Below are positions 8,061 through 16,119 of a stretch of 64,000 bases of DNA, one piece after another. Both the position numbers and the translations under genes were made by a program. The notes under the pieces are model-generated. The model saw only the letters and a list, made by a program, of their open reading frames with translations. It ran no database searches and was not told the DNA's origin. This stretch comes from Carnobacterium_A sp049673005 (GTDB lineage: Bacteria > Bacillota > Bacilli > Lactobacillales > Carnobacteriaceae). The stretch covers positions 49,020 to 113,019 of the forward strand of contig NZ_JBATXB010000123.1 in assembly GCF_049673005.1 (NCBI RefSeq). Direction: 5' to 3'. The stretch's first letter is position 1, and the number at the start of each line of letters is the position of its first letter.

Positions 8061-9053
8061 CTACAAAGTACTTCCGCGCAAAATTAAATCCGTTGATAAA
8101 GTGATTTTTTTAGCAGCTTGACGATTAGACTCTATTCGATCCATTAATAAGTCAAACCCAACTTCGCCCATTAGTTCAGTGTAAACTTTAACCGTACTTA
8201 GTGTTGGATAAACATATTTCGCTACACTGATGTCATTAAAGCCGATAACCTCAACTTTTCCTGGCACTGAAATCCCAGCTTCTTGTAAAGCGCGTAACGC
8301 ACCAATTGCCAAAGCATCGTTCGCTGCAAAAAAAGCAGATGGCAAATCGTTGCCTAATTCGCGAATCGCCTGTTGCATAAGTTGATGACCAGAGGCGACA
8401 TTAAATTTCCCTGTGAAAAAGTATTTTTCTTGATACAATCCCTCTTGTCTTAAATAAGACTCTACTAAGATAGCTCGCTTATCGGGTGGTGTTTGAGTAT
8501 CTTCTGCGTAGTGTTCTTGTCCCCCAATAAATCCAATTCGTTGATGGTTTTTTTCGGTTAAGTAATCCATTACAGAATGAACAGCTTGTTCAAAATCAAC
8601 CACTACTGAATCCATTTTACGTCCTAATAAGTCAAAATCAATAAAACAAATATTTTTAGTCCATAATAATAATTGCTCTATTTGAGTATCGTTAAACTTC
8701 CCAATCGCAACGATTCCTTCAATCTCTTGCTTAGGTTCAAAAACAGTGTCTTGAAAATAACGCTCGATTCCATAACCTTCTTCTTCTGCCCGCTTTTCTA
8801 CTCCTAAACGAATGGATAAGTAATACAAATCATCTAACTCTTCTTTTTCTGTATACCATTGAACAATTGCAATCTTACCCGTTTTTTTCACTCTCTTTTT
8901 CTGATACTTTGTGTACTCTAATGCTTCTGCTGCTTCAAAAATTCTTTTTTTAGTATCATCGCCTACGGATAATGTCTCATCGTAATTCAATACGCGAGAT
9001 ACCGTTGCACTTGAAACCTTCGCTTTTTCAGCAATATCTTTAATTGTGGCCAT
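8061..9053 (-). CDS. galR: LacI-family galactose operon repressor GalR
   Basis: 330 residues: an N-terminal LacI helix-turn-helix (IKDIAEKAKVSSATVSRVLN) and a periplasmic-binding-like effector domain. It is the last gene of the unit with bgaB, galK, galT and galM, so a role as the local galactose regulator is well supported (GalR of streptococci has this place). Candidate binding sites are repeated TTTAGTAAA half-sites upstream of galK and bgaB. Autoregulation follows if those sites are its operators. Confidence 0.88.
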   Translation of the reverse strand: MATIKDIAEKAKVSSATVSRVLNYDETLSVGDDTKKRIFEAAEALEYTKYQKKRVKKTGKIAIVQWYTEKEELDDLYYLSIRLGVEKRAEEEGYGIERYFQDTVFEPKQEIEGIVAIGKFNDTQIEQLLLWTKNICFIDFDLLGRKMDSVVVDFEQAVHSVMDYLTEKNHQRIGFIGGQEHYAEDTQTPPDKRAILVESYLRQEGLYQEKYFFTGKFNVASGHQLMQQAIRELGNDLPSAFFAANDALAIGALRALQEAGISVPGKVEVIGFNDISVAKYVYPTLSTVKVYTELMGEVGFDLLMDRIESNRQAAKKITLSTDLILRGSTL

Positions 9054-9080
9054 TCTTCCACTCTTCCTTTCTCTATCCGA

Positions 9081-10136
9081 CTAGATAAGATCGAATGCAT
9101 AAATTGTTTCTGAGTAGAATTTCTCGCCTGGTTTTAAAATCGTATTCCCAAAGTTCGTGTGGTGTATAGCGTCCGGTAACATCTGTGTTTCTAGTGCCAC
9201 ACCAGAATAAGGCTGAACAGTCTCTCCGTCGATTTCGTATAATCCTTCAGCCCAATTGTTTTGATACACAACTACTGCTTGCCTATCTGTATAAAAACGA
9301 ACGCGTCGTTTACTCATTGGATCGCTAATTTGTCCATTAGCCCTTCCCTTTGTATCCTCATTTAAAATAAACGGATGATCATATCCTCTGTTACTAACTG
9401 TTTGTGGGTGTGTACTTTCTATACCCGTTTTCAAAGGAGCCGCTTGTCTAAAATCAAAAGGTGAATCTGCTACATCTAGCAAGTCACCTGTAGGGATAGA
9501 ATCACTTTCTAAAGGAGCATAAAAATCACTATTCAATTGCATCTGATGATCTAAGATACCATTTACATGGTTTCCCGTGAGATTAAAATACACATGATTC
9601 GTTGGGTTAAATAAGGTTGTTTTATCTGTTTTAGCTGTGTATTGAATTTTCCATTCATTAGCTTCTGTTAAACTATATTTTACTTTAACTTCTAAATTTC
9701 CAGGGTATCCATTCTCATTATCCGGGCTTAGGTAAGTAAAAGTCAATGAACTTTCATCAGATTTCAATTCCGTTTCCATCTCTACTTCCCAAAAATGAGA
9801 GTCAAAAGCCGGGCTACCACCGTGATGATGGTTCGCTCCTTCATTAACCGTTAACTGAACGGTTTTATCTTCTAATTCAAACTGGCCTTTAGCAATCCGA
9901 CCAGCCACACGACCAATCGTTGCACCGTAATAAGGACGATACATTACATAGGGTTCAACTGAATCAAATCCTAGTGTAATATTCTCTAATTTCCCATCTT
10001 TATCTGGTGTCTTGATGGCTGTTATTGTAGCCCCGTAATCCATTGCAGATACCTGCATGCCTTGACTATTTTCTAATGTATATTCATAGACAGGTCTGCC
10101 TTCCACTTCTCCAAAAAGACGTTTGCTCCCTTTCAT
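9081..10136 (-). CDS. galM: Aldose 1-epimerase (galactose mutarotase) GalM
   Basis: About 351 residues. GalM interconverts the alpha and beta anomers of galactose released by beta-galactosidase, feeding galactokinase. Motifs NEGANHHHGG and NPTNHVYFNL carry the substrate-binding histidines, and ALETQMLPDAIHH fits the catalytic Glu region. The frame is open to 10154, but AGGAGGAAG lies just before the second ATG (10136), which I take as the start; the first ATG is part of that SD. It follows galT with a 21-base gap. Confidence 0.93.
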   Translation of the reverse strand: MKGSKRLFGEVEGRPVYEYTLENSQGMQVSAMDYGATITAIKTPDKDGKLENITLGFDSVEPYVMYRPYYGATIGRVAGRIAKGQFELEDKTVQLTVNEGANHHHGGSPAFDSHFWEVEMETELKSDESSLTFTYLSPDNENGYPGNLEVKVKYSLTEANEWKIQYTAKTDKTTLFNPTNHVYFNLTGNHVNGILDHQMQLNSDFYAPLESDSIPTGDLLDVADSPFDFRQAAPLKTGIESTHPQTVSNRGYDHPFILNEDTKGRANGQISDPMSKRRVRFYTDRQAVVVYQNNWAEGLYEIDGETVQPYSGVALETQMLPDAIHHTNFGNTILKPGEKFYSETIYAFDLI

Positions 10137-10157
10137 TTTTTGCTTCCTCCTCATTTT

Positions 10158-11654
10158 TTATTGAATGGTTTGAACAAAAACTTTAAATGCAGCTTGTCCT
10201 TCCTTTGTTTGTTTATATACTCCAGCATCTTCTAACACGCGTAAGAATACTTCTCCAACTGCTTCGTCAATCAATGTTTGAACATTATCTGTTGTTGGTT
10301 GCGTTTGTTTCTTTAGTTCTTTTGCCCAGTCTCTGTGACTTTCTGCCATGTTGTTTTCTTGGTCCAACAAGTAGTGTTCCACTTCTTTTAACTCTGCTTT
10401 TAAACGAGGAGGCAAAATAGCCAGACCCATTACTTCAATTAAGCCAATGTTTTCTTTTTTTATGTGTTGGACATCCGCGTGAGGATGAAAAATTCCATCT
10501 GGAAATTCAGCAGTCACTCGATTGTTTCTCAACACCAAATCTAATTCAAACTTCTTTCCATCCATTCGTGCTATTGGAGTAACAGTATTATGTAAAATAC
10601 CATCTGTTTGAGCTAAAATTGAGACTGACGGATCAGAGTAACCACGCCATTCTTCAAGAATAAGTGTTGCTGCATCAATCATTTCTACTTTATTTGAACC
10701 CTTCAAACGAATAACAGACATCGGCCAGTTAACAATCCCTGCTTCAATCGTTGGAAATCTATTTAGCTCAAATGAGTAAGCCATTTCTGCTTTTTCCATA
10801 GCAAATGTATGCCTTCCACCTTGATAATGATCGTGAGTTAGAATTGATCCACCTACAATAGGTAAATCTGCATTAGAACCTACAAAATAATGCGGGAATT
10901 GTTCAATAATCCCTAATAATTTTTCAAAAGTAGTTTTTTCTAATTTCATAGGTTTGTGTTCTTGTGATAAAAAAATACAGTGTTCTTCATAGTAAGCATA
11001 CGGAGAATATTGCAGTCCCCATCCTTCACCAGCTAAGGGCATTCTTACGATTCTATGGTTGCTTCTTGCAGGGTGATTCATATGCCCCGCGTAGCCTTCA
11101 TTTTCCATACACAGTAAGCACGTTGGGTAGCTTGTGCTAGTGGATTGTTTTGCTAAAGCAATTTGTTTTGGGTCTTTTTCTGGTTTAGATAAGTTAATCG
11201 TAATTTCCAATGGTCCGAATGGGCTCGTAAAGATAAAGTGACTATTTCTCGCAATTTGTCTTGTTTTAATGTAATCATTGTCTCGACTTAAGTGATAAAA
11301 ATAATCCGTTGCTTGTTTAGGGCTAGTCGCATAGTACGCCCAAAACTGTCGGTTAAGTTCTGAAGCTAAAGGTGTAATCAAATTCATGATCTCTGCTTCT
11401 AGTCTGTCACGCTCAGCTTGTAAATCTGAAATCCAACCTGACTCTACAGCGTAATCGATTAATTGGTCTAATAGTTCCAAACGACTTGGTAGTGGTTTAG
11501 AAATTTCTACTGTTGGGTCAAAATCAATTCTACCCAATAACGTTAATAGTTGATTGGTCTTTAGGATTTTATCTAATGGATCAATGTCTTTTTTTTGACA
11601 GCCGATTTCAATAAAGTCTGCAATCAGTTGATTTACGTCTTTTGTTGTATTCAC
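10158..11654 (-). CDS. galT: UDP-glucose--hexose-1-phosphate uridylyltransferase GalT (Gram-positive type)
   Basis: 498 residues, the length of the Gram-positive GalT2 form rather than the 350-residue enterobacterial one. It exchanges UMP between UDP-glucose and galactose-1-phosphate in the Leloir pathway. Visible family segments are CLLCMENEGYAGHMNHP and GGSILTHDHYQGGRH with the active-site histidines. The start is GTG with AAAGGTGG 6 bases upstream. It lies between galK and galM. No galE was found in the window. Confidence 0.95.
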   Translation of the reverse strand: MNTTKDVNQLIADFIEIGCQKKDIDPLDKILKTNQLLTLLGRIDFDPTVEISKPLPSRLELLDQLIDYAVESGWISDLQAERDRLEAEIMNLITPLASELNRQFWAYYATSPKQATDYFYHLSRDNDYIKTRQIARNSHFIFTSPFGPLEITINLSKPEKDPKQIALAKQSTSTSYPTCLLCMENEGYAGHMNHPARSNHRIVRMPLAGEGWGLQYSPYAYYEEHCIFLSQEHKPMKLEKTTFEKLLGIIEQFPHYFVGSNADLPIVGGSILTHDHYQGGRHTFAMEKAEMAYSFELNRFPTIEAGIVNWPMSVIRLKGSNKVEMIDAATLILEEWRGYSDPSVSILAQTDGILHNTVTPIARMDGKKFELDLVLRNNRVTAEFPDGIFHPHADVQHIKKENIGLIEVMGLAILPPRLKAELKEVEHYLLDQENNMAESHRDWAKELKKQTQPTTDNVQTLIDEAVGEVFLRVLEDAGVYKQTKEGQAAFKVFVQTIQ

Positions 11655-11723
11655 CTAATACCACCTTTTTTAGTTTATGGTAACTTTATCATTTCATAAT
11701 CTGTTGTGCTTTAGTATCAATCT

Positions 11724-11764
11724 TGTTCACTTGATTCCATAAAAAAATTGACTTCAAGTGAACA
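11724..11764. repeat. Inverted repeat between galK and galT
   Basis: Two perfect 11-bp arms (11724-11734 and 11754-11764) in the galK-galT gap. On the coding strand no T-run follows, so it is not a clear terminator there; it may shape or protect the mRNA. Confidence 0.5.
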
Positions 11765-11788
11765 GGACAGTTTTTTATAGATTAGCTT

Positions 11789-12955
11789 TTAGTTTAATGC
11801 TTTTGCGCCATCGCTAATGCTTGCAATATAGAACTCAGCTGGGTAGCCAATTTCAGCTTCATATGTTTCTCCAACAGTTTCAATGAATGAATCAATTTGA
11901 TCATTGGCTACTATAGCAAGTGCGCAACCACCAAATCCTGCACCTGTCATGCGTGCCCCTATAACTCCTTGTTGATCCCAAGCAGCTTGTACTAATGTGT
12001 CTAATTCTACGCCAGTAACTTCATAATCGTCTCTCAATGAAACATGAGAAGCATTCATGAGTAAACCAAATTCTTTTAGATTTCCTGCTTTTAATGCTTT
12101 TGCAGCTTTTATCGTCCGCTGATTCTCAGTAACAGCATGTCTAGCACGCTTTTTAATCGTTTGGTTAGATAATTGGTTTTCATAGGTTTCAAATGTTGCT
12201 TCGTCTAATTCACCCAGAGACGAAATAACTACAAATCGTTGCAATTCTTTTAAAGCTTGTTCACATTCACTACGTCTTGAATTGTAGTCAGATGTTGCTA
12301 GTTCGCGACGTTTTTTTGTATTCATAATGACAATTTTGTGGTTTCCTAATTCGACAGGAATCAACTCGTACTCTAATGTATTACAGTCAAGTAGGATCGC
12401 TTTATCTTCTTCTCCCATACCCACTGCAAATTGATCCATAATACCTGAGTTGACTCCAATAAATTCATTTTCAACTTTTTTGCCAATTTTAATCAAATCT
12501 AAACGAGTCAAATCCAAATCAAACAAGTTCTCTAAAATAATTCCTGTTAATAATTCAACAGAAGCTGAAGAAGATAAACCTGCACCATTAGGAATATTCC
12601 CATAAATAGCTGCATCAATACCTGTTGAAATATCATAACCAGCTTCTTTTAGATACTTAAAAACTCCTTTAGGGTAATTCGTCCACTTATCTTCCTCACG
12701 GTAATCCAAGTCATTTATATCAAAAGAAATAACGCCTAAATCTGGGAAGTTTTCTGAGTATAAACTTACTTTTGTATCCTCTCTCCTTGCTGCAACACCA
12801 TATGTTCCTAAAGTAATGGCACATGGAAAAACATTTCCCCCATTGTAATCCGTGTGTTCTCCAATTAAGTTAATTCGTCCCGGAGCGAAAAACGCTTTCA
12901 ATTCTTTCTCACCAAATAATTCTATAAATTTTTCTTTCAGCCCTTTTAATTCCAT
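11789..12955 (-). CDS. galK: Galactokinase GalK
   Basis: About 388 residues of the GHMP kinase superfamily. GRINLIGEHTDYNGG at the N terminus is the galactokinase signature, GAGLSSSASVE the ATP-binding loop, and MTGAGFGGCAL the C-terminal GHMP motif. It phosphorylates alpha-galactose. The frame is open to 12970; the SD AGGAG is 4 bases from the fifth codon and 7 from the sixth, so the ATG at 12955 is preferred. Repeated half-sites lie directly upstream, so it may have its own promoter within the operon. Confidence 0.95.
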   Translation of the reverse strand: MELKGLKEKFIELFGEKELKAFFAPGRINLIGEHTDYNGGNVFPCAITLGTYGVAARREDTKVSLYSENFPDLGVISFDINDLDYREEDKWTNYPKGVFKYLKEAGYDISTGIDAAIYGNIPNGAGLSSSASVELLTGIILENLFDLDLTRLDLIKIGKKVENEFIGVNSGIMDQFAVGMGEEDKAILLDCNTLEYELIPVELGNHKIVIMNTKKRRELATSDYNSRRSECEQALKELQRFVVISSLGELDEATFETYENQLSNQTIKKRARHAVTENQRTIKAAKALKAGNLKEFGLLMNASHVSLRDDYEVTGVELDTLVQAAWDQQGVIGARMTGAGFGGCALAIVANDQIDSFIETVGETYEAEIGYPAEFYIASISDGAKALN

Positions 12956-12999
12956 CATTAATCTCCTCATATTCGTATTGTTTCTTCTAGTTTATTTCT

Positions 13000-13032
13000 T
13001 CTAGTAAAATAAATCAAGTAAACTTTAGTAAA
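13000..13032. promoter_or_regulatory. Candidate GalR half-site cluster upstream of galK
   Basis: Three related 9-mers, TCTAGTAAA (13000), TCAAGTAAA (13014) and TTTAGTAAA (13024), occur in direct orientation. The last is identical to the two copies upstream of bgaB, which suggests a shared regulator such as GalR. Confidence 0.45.
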
Positions 13033-13099
13033 TTTTCTAAAAAAATAGGTGATCTGGCCTCAATCGTCAATGAATGGGCTACCTTCTTCTATTGTACGG

Positions 13100-15166
13100 T
13101 TAGTTAGTTAAAGGAACAGCTACTACTTTTATACCATATTTTTCTACGGTTACTTCTCCAACTAATTCCTCATCATTCAATTTATCCCAAACAGGTTTAT
13201 CAAAAATGACAACTTGTTCTTCTTCTGTAAAGTTCATTACAAAAATAATATCTTCTGTTTCAGACTGTCTGGCTTGAACAGAAACACCTTTTTCATGCTT
13301 AACTGGAAAAATTGGTGAGAGTCCCAATTCTTTTATAATGTCTCCATAGAACTCTTCATGGAAAGCCTGTTCTAATCTGCCACCAATATAATAAGTCTTT
13401 CCTTTTTCAAAAGAATGACTGGTAATTGCTGGTGTATTGGCGTAAAAATCTTCTAGGTATTCTCCTTCTATTTTAGCTTGGTTTACTTCTAAAATAGATG
13501 CGTATTCTTTTAATTCGTATTCTTTTCCGCTGTAACGAACTTTATTTCGATCAGATGGATAAAGGGTATCCGTTTCTAGCGGATTCATTCCAAAAATATC
13601 TTGCAAGTCTTGCGGCCAGCCACCTAAATAAGTTAAATCGTGTTCAGTTACAATTCCAGTAATGTAAGTAGAGACTAACGTTCCTCCATTTGCTACAAAT
13701 TCTTTCAAACGAGAAATTGTGTCTAAACTCAATAAATACAGCATTGGCACCACTAGTAACTTATAAGAAGAAAAATCTTGTTCTTTCATAATCACATCGA
13801 CTGGAATATCTTTTTCCCAGAACGTACGGTAATGCTCTTGCACTGTTTGAGTGTACCGTTTTGTTTCCAATCCATAACCTTGTGCATCTTTTAGAGCCCA
13901 ATTATTTTCCCAATCATACAGAATACCTACATCTGCTGGTCGTGTTGTCCCTGCTACATCTGAAAGTTTTTCTAACGTTTGTCCAACTTCAGCAACATCT
14001 TTAAACACTCGATTTTCTGAACTATTGTCATGATCGACTACTGCACCATGGAATTTTTCAGAAGAACCACGTGATTTACGCCATTGGAAGTACATGATAC
14101 TGTCCGAACCATGAGCGATCATTTGCATGGATGATAATAAGTGCATGTGAGGACGTTTAGCTTTATTAACCGTATGCCAGTTGACCGCACTTGGTGTCGA
14201 TTCTAATAATAGAAACGGTTGTTGCTTCAAGCTGCGATACAAATCATCTATAAATCCTACTTTCATAGCTAAATCAGCCGTTGATTCTCGATCATTATGC
14301 CAAGCTGGATAACCATCCCATGTGATAACATCAATGTGCTCCGCAAATTTTCCATAATCTAATCCTTGATAAGGAATGAGATCATCTGTGTCCGCCATAA
14401 AATTGGTTGTAATAGGTATGCTAGGGGTTAATTCACGTAAAGGAACAATTTCATTTTTATAAAAATCAATGGTTTGGTCCGTTACGAATCGAAGCCAATC
14501 CAAGTTTAATCCATGAACGGCCTCTTCTCCAATTGGTGATGGCGATTGGATTTGTGACCAGTCATTAAATGTATGACTCCAAAACGGACCCCACCAAGCA
14601 TCGTTTAATGCTGTCAGATCATTGTGATACGTATCTTTTATCCACTCTTTAAAAGCTTCTTGACACAGTTCACAATGGCATTCTCCACTGTACTCGTTAG
14701 AAACATGCCACATTACTAACGCTGGATGATTGCCATAACGATCAGCTAATAGTTTATTGATGTGTTGTGTCTTTTCACGGTAAACTGGCGAACTAAAACA
14801 ATGATTGTGACGTGCTCCTTGAAGTTGTTTTAATCGCATCTCATTTGTACGCAATACCTCGGGATACGTTTGAGATAACCAAGCAGGTCTGGCTCCACTT
14901 GGAGTTGCTAAGATAATATTTCCGCCGTTCTCATAGATGGTTTCAAAAATATCATCCAACCATTCAAACGTATAGACACCTTCTTCAGGTTCTAATGCGC
15001 TCCATGCAAAAATACCAACAGAATAGGTATTTGTGTGGGCTAATTTCATTAATTTTAAGTCATCTGCTAAAACATCTGGTCTATTTAACCACTGATCTGG
15101 ATTGTAATCTCCACCATGTAATAGAGTATGTGCTCTTGTCACTTGTCTTTTTTCACGATTCTTCAT
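13100..15166 (-). CDS. bgaB: GH42 beta-galactosidase
   Basis: 688 residues, glycoside hydrolase family 42. GGDYNPDQW near residue 18 is typical; NEYSG places the acid/base Glu at about residue 158 and LLLESTPS the nucleophile at about 320. Cysteines around 123 and in CHCELC (about 163) fit the zinc cluster of GH42 enzymes. No signal peptide is seen, so the enzyme is cytoplasmic. It is the first gene of the bgaB-galK-galT-galM-galR unit. A cre site at the promoter predicts glucose repression. A GH42 bgaB is known from Carnobacterium, in line with the host inferred here. Confidence 0.95.
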   Translation of the reverse strand: MKNREKRQVTRAHTLLHGGDYNPDQWLNRPDVLADDLKLMKLAHTNTYSVGIFAWSALEPEEGVYTFEWLDDIFETIYENGGNIILATPSGARPAWLSQTYPEVLRTNEMRLKQLQGARHNHCFSSPVYREKTQHINKLLADRYGNHPALVMWHVSNEYSGECHCELCQEAFKEWIKDTYHNDLTALNDAWWGPFWSHTFNDWSQIQSPSPIGEEAVHGLNLDWLRFVTDQTIDFYKNEIVPLRELTPSIPITTNFMADTDDLIPYQGLDYGKFAEHIDVITWDGYPAWHNDRESTADLAMKVGFIDDLYRSLKQQPFLLLESTPSAVNWHTVNKAKRPHMHLLSSMQMIAHGSDSIMYFQWRKSRGSSEKFHGAVVDHDNSSENRVFKDVAEVGQTLEKLSDVAGTTRPADVGILYDWENNWALKDAQGYGLETKRYTQTVQEHYRTFWEKDIPVDVIMKEQDFSSYKLLVVPMLYLLSLDTISRLKEFVANGGTLVSTYITGIVTEHDLTYLGGWPQDLQDIFGMNPLETDTLYPSDRNKVRYSGKEYELKEYASILEVNQAKIEGEYLEDFYANTPAITSHSFEKGKTYYIGGRLEQAFHEEFYGDIIKELGLSPIFPVKHEKGVSVQARQSETEDIIFVMNFTEEEQVVIFDKPVWDKLNDEELVGEVTVEKYGIKVVAVPLTN

Positions 15167-15209
15167 TATTGAACGACTCCTTTATATCTATGATTCCATT
15201 CCCATCGAA

Positions 15210-15223
15210 AGAAAACGTTTACA
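15210..15223. promoter_or_regulatory. cre site (CcpA operator) at the bgaB transcription start
   Basis: On the minus strand TGTAAACGTTTTCT fits the CcpA consensus TGWAARCGYTWWCW at every position. It sits immediately after the -10 box, covering the expected +1, the classic place for catabolite repression. Confidence 0.85.
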
Positions 15224-15228
15224 AAAAC

Positions 15229-15257
15229 AATATAGCATATCCTGTTTTTTTAGTAAA
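15229..15257 (-). promoter_or_regulatory. Promoter of the bgaB-gal operon
   Basis: TTTACT (15257-15252) and TATATT (15234-15229) with a 17-base spacer on the minus strand. The -35 box overlaps one of the TTTAGTAAA half-sites. Confidence 0.6.
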
Positions 15258-15277
15258 CTTATAAACTATTTAGTAAA
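15249..15277. promoter_or_regulatory. Candidate GalR operator: two TTTAGTAAA copies 20 bp apart
   Basis: Identical 9-mers at 15249-15257 and 15269-15277 are exactly two helical turns apart and overlap or precede the bgaB -35 box. The same 9-mer recurs upstream of galK. Confidence 0.5.
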
Positions 15278-15326
15278 ATAAAAAACCTTGTTTAGAACCT
15301 CCTATTATGGATTCTAAACAAGGTTT
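15278..15326 (-). terminator. Terminator of the CAP-domain protein gene
   Basis: Stem of about 15 bp (15283-15297 with 15312-15326), then a T-rich tract on the minus strand. It directly follows the stop codon. Confidence 0.85.
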
Positions 15327-15330
15327 TATT

Positions 15331-16014
15331 TCAATTTGTCCTAGGTGTTCCAAAAAGCTGAACGGCGTAGATATTTTCTCCGTTAAAAGAGATACCAATA
15401 CCCACTTCTGTAAATTCTTTACGAATCATATTTTCATAATGCCCTGGGCTCTCTACCCAACCATTAGACAATAATTCCGCCATTCCTTTTTCATTTAGAT
15501 AGTTAGTAGCCATACCTAGATTTTCACCTGCTAATTGGTAACTATACTGATAATCGGGTTCTTTAAGAATAGTGAATGTTTCACTGCCATCTGGTCTCGT
15601 GTGAGAAAAAGACTGCTCTGTTTCTTTAGCTCGTTTCCGTGCTGCTTTTTTTAATTGATCATTTGGAGTCAATTCCGGTACGTTATTTTCACGACGAACT
15701 TGATTTAACAAAGTATAAATAGTATCTTCTAGTAAAGTATAATCAATCGTGGCTGTTTCCTCATTTATCTCTTCTCCAGGTTCAGAGATAGCTACTGATT
15801 CTTGTGAGTGACTTTCAGGGGTTGGATTCCCTTTTTTTAAGGAACCCTCACCTTCAATGATAGTCTTGAATGTTTCAGGATTAGGAATTTTTTCTACAGT
15901 ATTAGAAAGTGTATCACCGATCCAAGTACCTTGTAAAGCGTCTGTCTTACCTAGCCAGAAACCTATAATCAATGCCACAATGATTAATACTATAGAAGAA
16001 AAAAAACGTTTCAT
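15331..16014 (-). CDS. Membrane-anchored CAP-domain (SCP/YkwD-like) protein
   Basis: 227 residues. A hydrophobic segment at residues 4-21 serves as uncleaved anchor or signal peptide, followed by a low-complexity Glu/Ser linker to about residue 92 and a CAP domain. The CAP signatures FSHTRPDGS, AGENLGM and SPGHYENMI are visible. Bacterial CAP proteins are extracytoplasmic and of mostly unknown activity. It is a single-gene unit between bgaB and pepF. Confidence 0.88.
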   Translation of the reverse strand: MKRFFSSIVLIIVALIIGFWLGKTDALQGTWIGDTLSNTVEKIPNPETFKTIIEGEGSLKKGNPTPESHSQESVAISEPGEEINEETATIDYTLLEDTIYTLLNQVRRENNVPELTPNDQLKKAARKRAKETEQSFSHTRPDGSETFTILKEPDYQYSYQLAGENLGMATNYLNEKGMAELLSNGWVESPGHYENMIRKEFTEVGIGISFNGENIYAVQLFGTPRTN

Positions 16015-16060
16015 ACTCGTTCCCCTTTCAATTTAACTCAGTTTAACAAGTTTTGATGAG

Positions 16061-16112
16061 AAAAAAAAGGGATTTATCATTCTTTTTACTCTTTCTTATG
16101 ATAACGCTATCC
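16061..16112 (-). terminator. Probable terminator of pepF
   Basis: Imperfect stem (16070-16080 with 16098-16112) followed on the minus strand by a run of eight T. Confidence 0.65.
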
Positions 16113-16119
16113 ATTTTAC

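Noticed and set aside
10187..10420. Plus-strand frames inside galT and other long genes
   Set aside because: These are antisense shadows with no SD and no protein-like composition.
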